Shown here piece by piece: positions 1-9,382 of a stretch of 64,000 nt of DNA. Both the position numbers and the translations under genes were made by a program. How positions within the stretch are numbered: position 1 is the stretch's first letter; each line of letters begins with the position of its first letter. The DNA comes from Escarpia spicata (taxonomy: Eukaryota; Annelida; Polychaeta; Sabellida; Siboglinidae): NCBI GenBank assembly GCA_963995525.1, contig OZ023213.1, positions 20,993,853 through 21,057,852 of the forward strand, written 5' to 3'. The notes beneath the pieces were generated by a model, which did not search any database, was not told the DNA's origin, and saw only the letters and a program-made list of their open reading frames with translations.

Positions 1-99
1 AACGATAACGGCCATCATCGTCAGCCTCGTCATCGCGGTTATCGCTCTCTATATGTGTATAATAGTAGTCGTTCAATTGTCATCGTCGTCGTCGTCATC

Positions 100-1236
100 A
101 TGGTGTTCGGGTGGAGTCGTCGTCGTCTTCCAAAACGAAAGCTTCGACAACGAAACGACGACGACGACGAACTGAATGAACTCTACTTCGATCCGAAACG
201 TGCGGGTAGTTACGGAGGCGTCGACGCGTTGCACCGGGCGTCGAAGGGGGGACGACGACGACCGGCCGTCGAGAAGTGGCTAGCGGAGCAGGACGCCTAT
301 ACCCTACACAAACCGGTTAAACGACGTTTCAAACGACGTTGCGTCATCGTGGGCGGTCGAAACCACCAGTGGCAAGCCGATCTGGTCGACTTGACTAGTC
401 TGAAAAAACACAATGACGGTATAACATTCCTATTGACGGTAATCGACGTGTTTTCGAAGTGGGCGTGGTGCGTTCCGTTGAAGAGTAAGTCCGGCACGTC
501 GCTCGTCGCGGCCTTCGAGCGTCTTCTGAGCGGCGCGCAGTCGCCACCGAACGCGCTGCAGACCGATAAGGGGACCGAGTTTCTGAACCGACCCCTGCAA
601 ACGTTCCTACAGGAGCGCGGCGTTCATCATTTCGTGACGCATAACGAGGAGACTAAAGCGAGCGTCGTGGAACGCTTGAATAGGACTTTGAAGACGCGCA
701 TGTTGCGCTATTTTACGAAACACGAGACGCTGCGCTACGTAGAAGCGTTACCGGATCTCGTGCATTCGTACAACAACCCCTACCACCGCAGCATCGGTAG
801 GACGCCGGCGAGCGTCGGCGCGACGAATCAGGAGGCCGTATGGCAACGCCTGTACGGTGGCGACGGAGGCGGCCGGCGGAAAAAAACGAAACTGCGCGAG
901 GGAGATCGCGTGCATCTCAGTAAGACGAGGGGTCCGTTCAAAAAAGGATACATGGCTAACTGGAGCGAGGAGCTATTCACCGTCGTAGAGGCGCATCCGT
1001 CCGAGCCTCCCGTTTATCGCCTGAAGAACGACGCCGGGACGCCGGTAGAGGGCACCTTCTACGAACAGGAAGTACAACGCGTTGTCGTTCCGAAAGATAA
1101 ACTGTATCGCGTGGAGGAGGTTCTGCAGCGTCGTCGTCGTCGGCGCGGCGGCGGGTCGGAGGCGCTCGTAAAATGGAGCGGTTATCCGGCCTCCTTCAAC
1201 AGTTGGATCGACGCCGCGTTGCTCGTGGACCTATAA
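100..1236 (+). CDS. INT: Polinton integrase (retroviral-type DDE) with C-terminal chromodomain
   Basis: It catalyses insertion of the linear element DNA into host chromosomes. The frame is open to the window edge; the first in-frame ATG is at 100, and the true start could lie upstream. Numbering the frame from position 55, the triad is D109 (QADLVDL), D171 (LQTDKGTEF) and E206 (ASVVERLNR), giving D-x34-E spacing. The YN...H.SI.RTP stretch near 239-251 is typical of the family. An SH3-like DNA-binding segment covers about 279-345. A chromodomain (YRVEEVL, then LVKWSGYP.SFNSW) covers about 351-391. No HHCC zinc finger is evident at the N-terminus, which is basic. There is no frameshift, so this is one of the best-preserved genes of the element. 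It lies 137 bp before the next kept ORF. Confidence 0.93.
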   Translation: MVFGWSRRRLPKRKLRQRNDDDDELNELYFDPKRAGSYGGVDALHRASKGGRRRPAVEKWLAEQDAYTLHKPVKRRFKRRCVIVGGRNHQWQADLVDLTSLKKHNDGITFLLTVIDVFSKWAWCVPLKSKSGTSLVAAFERLLSGAQSPPNALQTDKGTEFLNRPLQTFLQERGVHHFVTHNEETKASVVERLNRTLKTRMLRYFTKHETLRYVEALPDLVHSYNNPYHRSIGRTPASVGATNQEAVWQRLYGGDGGGRRKKTKLREGDRVHLSKTRGPFKKGYMANWSEELFTVVEAHPSEPPVYRLKNDAGTPVEGTFYEQEVQRVVVPKDKLYRVEEVLQRRRRRRGGGSEALVKWSGYPASFNSWIDAALLVDL

Positions 1237-1373
1237 TAGCGCGGCGGTCATGACGAGTCGTTGGACTCGCCACCAGGGATGCTGGCGACTGCACGAGGCG
1301 GGTTTATGCGACGGAACGTCGTTCCTCCCGTATAAGGGGCCCTGCTGTATCGACAGACCTCAGTGGCGCGACG

Positions 1374-1727
1374 ATGATCGACGAGGCGACGAGGCACGGC
1401 GACGATACCTCTTCAGGCGAGCCGACGAAAACTACCAGCGAGGACTGCGTCGACGCCGCCGCCGAGCACTCCGTCGAAACCGACGTCCACGAACCCGTTC
1501 CATGGCGGCTCTGCGGTAACGAATGTCCTAAGGCCGAAATCGTATTCATCTGTCAGGTCATCGTCCTGTACTTCGTCATCGCCGTTAGTATATACAATCT
1601 GACGCGGGGTCAAGGCGACTCCAACCTGTGGACGGCGCTGTTGAGCAGCTGTCTCGGTTACCTGCTCCCGAGTCCGTCTATGAGCGGCGGCGGTCGACGA
1701 CGAAGCGGTGATGGCGGTATCGTCTGA
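1374..1727 (+). CDS. small Polinton membrane protein
   Basis: A 117-residue protein with an acidic, Ser/Thr-rich N-terminal half (about 1-50). A strong hydrophobic segment follows at about 55-76 (EIVFICQVIVLYFVIAVSIY). A second hydrophobic stretch, LWTALLSSCLGYLLPSPS, lies near 86-103, and the tail is Gly/Arg-rich. Short ORFs with this TM-plus-SSCLGYLLP pattern next to the capsid genes are, to my recollection, recurrent in animal Polintons; their function is not established. The stop codon overlaps the start of the penton-like gene by 17 nt, which implies coupled expression or splicing choice. It may be a virion membrane or entry-associated protein, but that is inference. Confidence 0.7.
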   Translation: MIDEATRHGDDTSSGEPTKTTSEDCVDAAAEHSVETDVHEPVPWRLCGNECPKAEIVFICQVIVLYFVIAVSIYNLTRGQGDSNLWTALLSSCLGYLLPSPSMSGGGRRRSGDGGIV

Positions 1728-2580
1728 CTTTTACCTAACGCTACCGAGCAACGCGTCTATGAAGCGGTACCCCGAAAATACGTTGACGCACTACATCACG
1801 ACGCTGCCGCAACGTTTCGACCTGTCGGGCGGCGAATGGGAATGCGGACTGGTGACGCTACAGTACCCGCACACGTGGTACAACGTGAGAGAGGAGGACG
1901 CCACCTTCTACCTGTCGGCCCCGCTAGGCGATCCGGGTGTTTACACGACCGTAGACGGTATCGAGATATACCGACAGGGTACGATTACTCACGGTTTCTA
2001 CAACGACGCCGACGGGCTGAAGCGCCAGATCAAAGAACAGCTAATGAAATTGTGCACCGATCAGGTCAAAGTGCGTCTAGAGTTCAGCGACGTCTCTCAC
2101 CGAATGACGCTGCATATGTCGCCGGGTGTCTTCTTTACCCTACCCGATACGAGTCGTCTGAAGAGCGTGCTAGGTTTCCATAACAACGTTATCACGAGTT
2201 CTCCGATAATGGGCCCCGTGCCGTGGGGCGGCGTCATTATCGAGACCTACCCCGCCGCGTACACGTACGCGTACGAAGGTCACAATACGGTGGACATGAA
2301 GGCGGGCGTCGACACCCTGTACGTGTACACGGATCTCGTGGAATCGCGGGTCGTCTGTGACGTGTACGCGCCTCTCATGCGAAACATCGCCGTTTCCGGT
2401 ACGAACGGCAGCATTATTTCGGAAACGTTCGACCGCGTCCAATACGTGAAGCTGCTGCGGCATCAATTCGATACGATCGAGGTCGATATAAGAGACGATC
2501 ACGGTCAGCCCATATCATTCGAGCGGGGAAAGCTAGTGGCGACGCTTCACATTAGACGCTGTAAATCGACATTGTTTTAA
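1711..2580 (+). CDS. mCP: minor capsid (penton-like) protein
   Basis: An intact 289-residue protein. The start is placed at ATG 1711, since the codon just upstream is GTG. The N-terminus (FYLTLPSNASM..YP.NTL..Y.T.L) followed by W..GL....YP..WYNV matches the widespread Polinton penton-like minor capsid family. That family forms the single-jelly-roll capsomer at icosahedral fivefold vertices. The central part alternates beta-rich segments (GVFFTLPD, GGVIIETYP, DTLYVYTDLVESRVV), as expected for a jelly roll. The length is close to the family's usual size. It overlaps the membrane-protein gene and ends 2 nt before the pX-like ORF, so the morphogenesis genes form one tightly packed block. Assignment rests on recognised motif order, not a search. 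Confidence 0.85.
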   Translation: MAVSSDFYLTLPSNASMKRYPENTLTHYITTLPQRFDLSGGEWECGLVTLQYPHTWYNVREEDATFYLSAPLGDPGVYTTVDGIEIYRQGTITHGFYNDADGLKRQIKEQLMKLCTDQVKVRLEFSDVSHRMTLHMSPGVFFTLPDTSRLKSVLGFHNNVITSSPIMGPVPWGGVIIETYPAAYTYAYEGHNTVDMKAGVDTLYVYTDLVESRVVCDVYAPLMRNIAVSGTNGSIISETFDRVQYVKLLRHQFDTIEVDIRDDHGQPISFERGKLVATLHIRRCKSTLF

Positions 2581-2582
2581 CG

Positions 2583-2980
2583 ATGCCAACGAATCCGTAC
2601 GAGGACTACTACGTTCGACAGGTCGGCGGTCAACTGCCGTTCTTCGTCGGTGGTCGGGGTCAGCGAGGACACGGTCTGGGTAATATCTTCGGGAGCCTGT
2701 TTCGAAGCGCCGGCCGCTTTTTAAGAGAGGCGCCTTGGCTTTGGGAAAACGCGCGCTCAAAACCGGCGTGCGCGTGGCGCGGGACGTCGTCGCCGGCGGC
2801 GATCTGAAAGCGTCGGTAAAACGACGCGCGAAGGAGGCCGGCGTCGATCTTCTAGACGGCCTATTGAGGGCGCCTAAGAGAAAAAAAGTGCAGCAGCAGC
2901 GCCGCGCCGCTATAAAGAAACTGCGCCGAGCGAGTAGACGGAAGAAACGACGTCGACCGGTCGATATATTCGACGAATAA
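2583..2980 (+). pseudogene. pX-like basic minor virion protein, frameshifted
   Basis: The first frame starts at 2583 with an FVGGRGQRGHGLG segment followed by a glycine/phenylalanine-rich stretch, typical of the Polinton pX-like protein that resembles adenovirus core/minor proteins. The frame is lost near a T5 run at about 2719-2723. The remainder, a Lys/Arg-rich region with GKRALKTG and a basic C-terminus, continues one frame back to a stop at 2978-2980. That stop overlaps the MCP start. The break equals one missing base or one backward slip. The local heptamer is not a canonical X-XXY-YYZ slippery site, so a deletion in the T run (biological or assembly) is the simpler reading. Confidence 0.72.
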
Positions 2981-4264
2981 TGGCGTTCGTGAATAGCGGG
3001 GCGGCGTGCGATGGCGTGAAGGCCGAACTGGAGCTGTTCACCGGGCCGGTGACGCAGAAGAACATCGAGAGCAGTCAGTGGGCCGTCTACCAACCGCTGA
3101 CGGCTCTCGAAGCCGGCGGCCTTATCGAGTTCCTTATCCCGGGTTCGGTCTTCAAGTGTTCGTCCGCTTCAAAGTGATTCAGGGGGACGGTACCGATCTG
3201 GCGGCCGGCGCCGCCGTGGCGCCGGTCAACAATGTCCTGCATTCGATGTTCAGTCAAATCGACGTGTCGCTGAACGGCACGCTCGTGACGCCGTCGACCA
3301 ATACGTACCCGTACCGGGCCTACTTCGAGACCCTGCTGAGTTATGGTAGCGACGCGAAACGATCGCATCTCACGGGGTCATTGTGGTACAAAGACAGCGC
3401 CGGACACATGAACACGCGCGGGGACGAAAATACCGGGTTCATAGCGCGGCGCGATATGACGGCGGGGAGCGCCGAGGTGGAGATGATGGGACGCCTGCAC
3501 GTCGACGCGTTTATGCTAAACCGCCTCCTACCGAGCGGCGTCGACACTAAACTACGCATGGTGCGCTCGAAGGACGCCTTCGCGCTCATGACCCGGCAGT
3601 CGCGCCGGGGTGCCGTATCGTGCTACGAGAGATTACCCTGTACGTACGAAAAGTGAAGTTGAACCCGGAAGTTCAGCTGGGTCATATCAAAGCGTGGGGG
3701 TTGGGAACGGCTAAGTTTCCGATGCGCCGCATCGACTGCAAGTCGTTCTCGATAACGGCGGGTGCGCTATCGCACACGCACGAGAACCTGTACATGGGTG
3801 TGATTCCGAAACGCATAATACTGATGATGATCGACAACGTCTCCTATAACGGAGACAATACTAGAAATCCGTTCGAGGCGCGGCACAACGACATAAACTT
3901 CCTCGCGCTCACCGTCGACGGACGTCAGGTGCCGAGCAAGCCGCTGCAGCCGGACTTCCCGCACCACCGGTACGTCCGAAGCTACATAAATCTCCTCGAG
4001 GCTACCGGAAAGGCGAACGAGGCTGAAGGAAACGACATATCGCGCGCGGACTTCGGCGCCGGCTACACCATCTTCGCTTTCGACCTGACCCCCGACTGTT
4101 GCGACGGGGACCATTTCAACGTCGTGCGTCAGGGGACCGTGTGCACTGAAATGCACTTCGGGGCGGCGCTACCCCGACCGGTGAACGTCGTCGTGCACGC
4201 GGAATTCGATACGGTGATGGAGATCGACCTGAACCGGAATGTCCTGTACGACTATACGTCGTAA
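2980..4264 (+). pseudogene. MCP: major capsid protein (double jelly roll), two frameshifts
   Basis: About 428 codons of major capsid sequence are spread over three frames. The first frame runs 2980-3177, the second carries the centre to 3656, and the third runs to the stop at 4262-4264. The shifts fall near 3140-3165 and 3605-3650, and each equals the loss of one base (plus any multiple of three). The family signature is seen in the N-terminal ...IEFLIPGS segment, the central NTYPYRAYFETLLSYG segment and the C-terminal GYTIFAFDLTPD segment. In Polintons this protein forms the trimeric capsomers of a predicted icosahedral virion. The total length fits a full-size MCP, so only the indels prevent expression. 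Both breaks are near short G or C runs, so raw-read support is needed before calling it dead. Confidence 0.85.
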
Positions 4265-4269
4265 CTACT

Positions 4270-4725
4270 ATGGATACGGTCCAACTGCTGCGTCGCCTCG
4301 AACTCGATGCGTGCGCTAAACACATCGTCGTCGGCGTCGTACCTAAAGACGCGTTACTTACCACCGCCGTCACCACTTACCCGACGGCCTTCGTGTGCAA
4401 CACCGACGACGGCGGCGAGCCGGGGGAGCGCTGGGTGGCCGTCTACGTCGACCGGGGAGGCGTCGGCGAGTACTTAGATTCGTACGGTCTGCCGCCGCTG
4501 CACGCCGACTTCCGCGCGTTCCTGCACCGTCACTGCGGCGACTCGTGGACGTACAACGACAAGCGGTTGCAGAGCGTCGTCTCTAACGTGTGCGGACAAT
4601 ATTGCATCGCCTACCTACTCCTCCGATGTCGCGGTATTTTGTTGACGACGTTCCAGACCCTATTCGGCGCCAATCGGTTGGACAATGACTGTCTCGTATT
4701 CGATTGGCTAAAGCCATTGCATTAA
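4270..4725 (+). CDS. PRO: adenain-like cysteine protease with catalytic His replaced
   Basis: An intact 151-residue protein of the adenovirus-protease/Ulp1-like clan, expected to mature capsid proteins. Recognisable blocks are WVAVYVD, GEYLDSYGLPPL (acidic residue D70), the oxyanion-region Q101 and the nucleophile block VCGQYC (C108), then CIAYLLLRC. The catalytic histidine of this family sits immediately before the Trp of WVA; here that residue is Arg54 (codon CGC). All other active-site blocks look normal. It starts 5 nt after the MCP stop, so it belongs to the same block. An AATAAA signal lies 32 nt downstream at 4757. Either this is a point mutation in a decaying copy or the enzyme is inactive; the fold assignment itself is firm. 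Confidence 0.85.
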   Translation: MDTVQLLRRLELDACAKHIVVGVVPKDALLTTAVTTYPTAFVCNTDDGGEPGERWVAVYVDRGGVGEYLDSYGLPPLHADFRAFLHRHCGDSWTYNDKRLQSVVSNVCGQYCIAYLLLRCRGILLTTFQTLFGANRLDNDCLVFDWLKPLH

Positions 4726-4756
4726 AGCAGCTTCGCTTCGCTTTTACGTGTATAGT

Positions 4757-4762
4757 AATAAA
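4757..4762 (+). terminator. poly(A) signal of the plus-strand capsid/protease block
   Basis: AATAAA 32 nt after the protease stop. It lies only 33 nt from the opposite-strand signal at 4796-4801, so the two converging transcription units end back to back. Confidence 0.6.
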
Positions 4763-4795
4763 AAACGATGACGAAAAAATGAACGAAATTGTGTT

Positions 4796-4801
4796 TTATT
4801 A
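4796..4801 (-). terminator. poly(A) signal for PolB
   Basis: AATAAA on the minus strand, 117 nt past the PolB stop at 4918. A degenerate CCTA/CATA tetranucleotide run (about 4801-4838) follows on the plus strand. The rest of 4840-4917 holds nothing I recognise. Confidence 0.55.
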
Positions 4802-4917
4802 CCCTACCTACCTACCTACCTACATACATACATACAGAACCCTACCCCTAGGCGGCCCCACCAACCCCCTAGGTTAGGCGAGTTAGACGCGTTAGTTGTT
4901 GTTGTTCGTATAAGTGG

Positions 4918-7900
4918 TTAGACGAGAATCGGTGCCGTGGTGACGCCGTCGTCGAGCACGCGTCGTTTAGCGTAGAAGTAGCCCAACGCCGCGCGCTCTT
5001 GAACTTACGTCAACACTGACGAGTCTTTCACCTGGAAGCCGCGGTTCCAGCCGACGCCGCTGCGTCGATCGCTCAGTACGGCGAGGAGGAAAGTGTTCTC
5101 GTCGATGTCGACGTTCTGAAGTTTGCTCAGACCCTTCGTGCTGTACTTCGCGCCGTTGTCGCCGCCGCCGAAGCAGTAGTACGTCTTGCTGCACAGCACC
5201 ACGATTCCGGCGCAGCGCCACTCTTCTTTGAAGAGACCCGGCTTTCGACGATCGAACAGACATCGGCGCGCGCAGCAGTCGCCCCCACCCTCCCACGCCA
5301 GTCCGGCGACGCGGCATCGTACGTACGCGTCGACGTGCGCGTCGCAGCATTCGGCCGGAAACCAGAGCGAACGATTCCGGAAGTAGTGTTCGCGCAGCGC
5401 TTCCGGTACGAGCGCGTCGATATCGTGGCCCTCGAGTGCAATGTACGCCGAGTCGGTGTCCATAGCGCAGTACTGGAAGAGCGGGCGGGGGATGTAGGCG
5501 TCGACGAAATCATAGTAGAAATCGAGCATTCTCAATTTCGTGTATTGATACACGAAATAGCCGACTTGGATCGGCAGGCCGTAGACGACGGTGCGCTTAT
5601 TCAGCGCCACCTCGTACAGTTCGTCGTCGACGACAACGTCGAGTTGTCAGAAGCAACGGTTGTTGACGAGTTGCGCGGCGCCGATCGGCGTGGCGTACTT
5701 GATATCCCGGTGCCGATCGACGCGCGTAATCGTTTTCCCGTACGAACTGTTACCGAATAGTTTAAAGGTGTCGGCGATGATCGATTTATCGGGGTCGACG
5801 TCGCCCTCGCGTCGCGCCGTGGACACCGTATCGCCGAAGCGGCGAAAGCACGCGATCGGCGTGTACTCGATCACCTGGTAGATGCGCGCGACGACGAGCC
5901 CGTGCTCCAGATACCAGCGTAGGGGGGGGGGGCGTGGCGAGCACGATCGCCGTGCCGAAGTAGCTACCGACGAGCATCCGTTGAGGTCGGGTGAGTAGGT
6001 CGTGCGACTCGGCGTAGCGGCGCATGAACGGGGTGAGATCGTCGCGCGTGATATCGACGTTCTTGATCACGGGCTGCATTTCGGCGAACTTGGCGCGCAG
6101 CGCTTCCGGCACGGAGATATCGCACTGCACGAGGCCGAACAGAGATCCGTCGCGTACACCCTCCAGTATCGTCGAGTGCGTACAACGCCGCCCCGGTTGC
6201 CATCGTGACGCGTCGGGCGGTGTCGGTGCCACGGGGGGACGCATGGCTCGCCACTGGCACTCCCACATTACGTCGTCATCGGTCGACCGTTGACGGCGTT
6301 CGTCGTCACGTGCGTCTGGCACATCGGGCAGCCGTGGAAGTAGCAGCCGTGAAATTGATACGCCGTTCGCGTGGCGGCGCACCAACCGTCGACTCGGTAC
6401 TTAACGACGGGCTTCTCGCGTCCGTTCAACTGGTGCCGTATACGAGCGTCGGTCCGTTCCGCCTCGTACGTCTACCACGCCACGGGCATACGACCGTAGC
6501 GGTGCACGCGTTCCGCTCGAAAGCCGTTCTCGGCGCGTCGGCGCGTGTACCAACCCGTCGGCATCTCCCGCATCATCGCCGATAGATAGAGGCCGTTCGC
6601 GTCATAGCCTACTATCGAACGACACGGGTTGTTGCCGCCTCGAATTGACGTCACACCGGCCACGTGATGACGCGCGAAGATGATCGATGTGCCGTCGACG
6701 ATCTGCGACTGCAGTAGGCGGTGCAGGTCTTTGTTCGACTCGTTGAATAGCGAGAAATGGATTGACAGCGGCAGGTCGTTGAATTGATATAAAAACGTTA
6801 ATCCCGGTAGGCTGATGGCGTCCTTGAACATGTCGATGCGCTGGAGGCAATAGAAGGCGAACTGCCGCTCGAGGGCCTCGAGAAACGGCGCCACATCTCG
6901 GTTATTATACCAGATTAGAAATCGCGCATCGTCGTCATGCGTTCATCACACCATACCGTCGCACAAATTTTGTACGCCTCCGCGGAGATTCCCTCGCGTT
7001 TCAGGTGGCTGTAGAAAGTTTCGCGCGGCGGCAGGACGGTCTCGTCCAGGCGCGTCAACGCACGGAAAGTACCCCTTCGTCGCCGCGCAGCCGTACGCTT
7101 TCAGATAGCGCTCGTAGCTGACACCGGGGGCGAGGTAATTAGTTATGTCGAGGAATTTCAACGTCGACGTCGTCAGGCACATGTAATTGTTCTGTCGTTT
7201 AATGGTGAACGCCGACGATGTGTGCTGCGCGTCGTCGGTTATGAGCAGGTTTTTTTGACGACATTCAAATCGTACTTACCGCTGTTGAAGCCCAGTACGG
7301 GCATTTGACGAAGGTGCGTCCACAGGCGGTCGGCGAGTGCGGCGTACGGTGACGCGTCGTTGTCGTCGCACCGTCTTCGCCGCCAGTCGTCGTCGAGCGC
7401 GTCGAGCGCCGCGAAGACCGCGTCATAGTGGGGGCGAAGAGCCGCGCACGCCGCCGCGCTCACGGCTTCCAGGTCGTCGATGAGGCGGCGCGCTAGTTCG
7501 ACCGAATCACCGGTCGTGACGTAACAGCGCGCCGCTTCGTGTCCGGGCACGTTCGACGCGACGCTCACGCTGAGCAGTTCGTGTCGCGCTAGCCACCGGC
7601 ATTTGTCGGTATCCGGCGGAAGATCGTTGGCGGCAAAATAGCATTCAAAATCGATGGTCGCGCGGTACGGGTAGTAGCGCAGGTCGTCGCCGCCGACGTC
7701 GATGCCTTCGTCGTCGAGCCGTTGAAACACGGACGGCGTCGGTCGGTAGACGCCGCCGGGAAACACGTGACGCACGCCACCTTCGCACGTCGCTTCGTGA
7801 CGCCGTAATCGCCACGGGTACCGCCAGAGGCAGTTGCCGCATTTCGAGCACTTGTACGTTTTCGCGTACGCGCGCAGGTCGCTTATGTACGAGAAGTGCG

Positions 7901-8964
7901 TCTCGTACAGGTTGACGTTCAGGGTCGTGGGGTGATTTTCGAGCGACCGACGGACTAGTTCGGCGGTGCCCGCCTACGTCAGTCGATAGACGGCGACGTT
8001 GATGCCGAAAACCATCTCCACGCGTTCCAATTCGTTCAGGCGCACGCCGTTCGACGTCGTCGAAGCGTAGCGTGCGTGCAGTCGTTTAGCGACTCTCGTT
8101 AAACGGGTCGAATTTATTCTGGGGCTGGTCCGCGTTCCGCGTTGTCGACCGCCTTGCAGGTGGAGATCGATGCACAGGAAGAGGCATAGATGGTCGTCGT
8201 AGGGCGTGGCCCGACGATCGTTCGTCAACGTCACTAAGAACCTGTTGTTGCGCACGTAGGCGGGGAGCGCTGTGCCAACGCACCCGATAGGATGGTTTAG
8301 GATGGCGTTCACGAAGTAGGTGGCGTTCGGTACGAGCTCGACCACCCAACCCGAGTCGGGGCGCTGCGCGATGACGTACTGTAGTACGTCGGTCGTGCGC
8401 ACGACGTCGAGGAAGCGTTCGAAGGAACGGCTATCGGTAAGGAGGGCGGGCGTTTCGAGGAGGCGACCGCAGTTACAGGACGAGTGAAAATAGCGGTAAC
8501 GACCCGACACCTTGTGGCGTAACACGAAACCATAGCTGACGTTAATTTTAAACGCGTTCTTTTGTTCGCGAAACATAACCCTCAGACGCGGTTCGAGCAC
8601 CCGCGTACTCGTACAGGCGATCATTCGATAGTTGTAGCGGGACTGTACGGTACCGCGCGCTATCGACGTCTCTATGCTACGTAGATGTTCGTCCACGACG
8701 CGCTGTAGAGCGTCGTTGTCGACCGGTGCATTGGGACCATCGGGAGGTGGCGACACCTCCCGACGACCACACGTATCCCTCATGTGTCGTAGCATAACGG
8801 TGCGCGTACTGTACGTTGCGCCACATTTCGGACACTCGTCTTTTTACGCATAGCGCGTTATCGCCGCATCGTTTCGAACTCTTCGCGTGTCTCTCTAACG
8901 TCGATTGTTTTGCGAAATAAGTACCGCATTTCGGACATTGCCATCTAGTAGGAGGCGGCGGCAT
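4918..8964 (-). pseudogene. POLB: protein-primed family B DNA polymerase, multiply broken
   Basis: Reading from ATG 8964 leftwards, the N-terminus has two C2H2/C2HC-type fingers (CPKCGTYF and CPKCGATY). A conserved N-terminal domain follows, with an OTU-like block (PYDDHLCLF). A third finger (YKCSKCGNCL) lies near 7850. The catalytic part then appears in order: Exo I (TIDFECYF, about 7650), Exo II (GFNSGKYDLN), an Exo III-type segment near 7100, palm motif A (DANGLYLSAM, about 6610), motif B (KLFGNSSYGKT, about 5750) and motif C (MDTDSAY, about 5455). The C-terminus is GYFYAKRRVL, about 4960. Frame changes occur near 8840 (A5 run), 7250 (A7 run), 7060, 6905, 6470 to 6250 and 5925 (11-base homopolymer). 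In-frame stops lie at 7974-7976, 5647-5649 and 5005-5007. Shifts of both signs plus nonsense codons make real decay likely, although several indels sit in homopolymers. Confidence 0.9.
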
Positions 8965-9004
8965 ACTTTTGGCTGCTACTTTTTCGAGCACCACTATTTA
9001 TAAC

Positions 9005-9130
9005 AGGGTGCTGTGGTGGTGGTGGTGGATGTTGTACGGACATGCGCATTGCTATCGTGTGTTAAGTAACGTGGGGGTGGACATGCGCAGTAGTGCGTTA
9101 AGTAACGTGGGGTGGTGGTGGTGGGTCGAT
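9005..9130. repeat. degenerate direct repeat upstream of PolB plus GGT run
   Basis: Two copies of a GGACATGCGCA...GTTAAGTAACGTGGGG unit at about 9037-9074 and 9079-9112, separated and followed by TGG/GGT triplets. The same CATGCGCA...TTAA theme recurs four times at 11.4-12.2 kb, so it may be an element-specific upstream sequence. Confidence 0.5.
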
Positions 9131-9135
9131 CCTAA

Positions 9136-9137
9136 TG

Positions 9138-9202
<65 letters not shown>
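9136..9202 (+). repeat. (GT)n microsatellite
   Basis: An uninterrupted GT dinucleotide array between PolB and the next minus-strand ORF. Reading frames through it are artefacts. Confidence 0.97.
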
Positions 9203-9206
<4 letters not shown>

Positions 9207-9301
9207 GTGTTTTGTTAAGTAACTCGGAAACGGAACGTACATTTTCAACGTTTTATTAAGCGTACCGTACAAGCTTTTCTTCCTATTAGCAAAGCGCGAT
9301 T

Positions 9302-9307
9302 TTTATT
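9302..9307 (-). terminator. poly(A) signal of the right minus-strand unit
   Basis: AATAAA on the minus strand 76 nt after the 198-codon ORF, with another at 9252-9257. I see no other AATAAA on this strand between here and the SSB start at 11292. The SSB, the three mini-ORFs and the 198-codon ORF may therefore share this 3' end. Confidence 0.55.
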
Positions 9308-9382
9308 AAAACAAGCGCATAATTTTAAAGTAAATCGACAAAGCAAATGTTTCTAGCAGTAATGTTCATGTGTTCATGTGTC

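Noticed and set aside
1250..1519. 89-codon plus-strand ORF with cysteines just after the integrase
   Set aside because: It overlaps the better-supported membrane-protein ORF, turns into an arginine run typical of a shadow frame, and has no family signature.
2700..2735. Programmed -1 frameshift in the pX-like gene
   Set aside because: The local heptamer C_TTT_TTA is not of X-XXY-YYZ form, and neighbouring MCP shows two similar breaks, so deletion is simpler.
5005..5007. Splice donor (GAC|GTAAGT) at the PolB stop instead of a nonsense codon
   Set aside because: The same frame continues directly after the TAA with the conserved C-terminal GYFYAKRRVL, leaving no room for an intron there.
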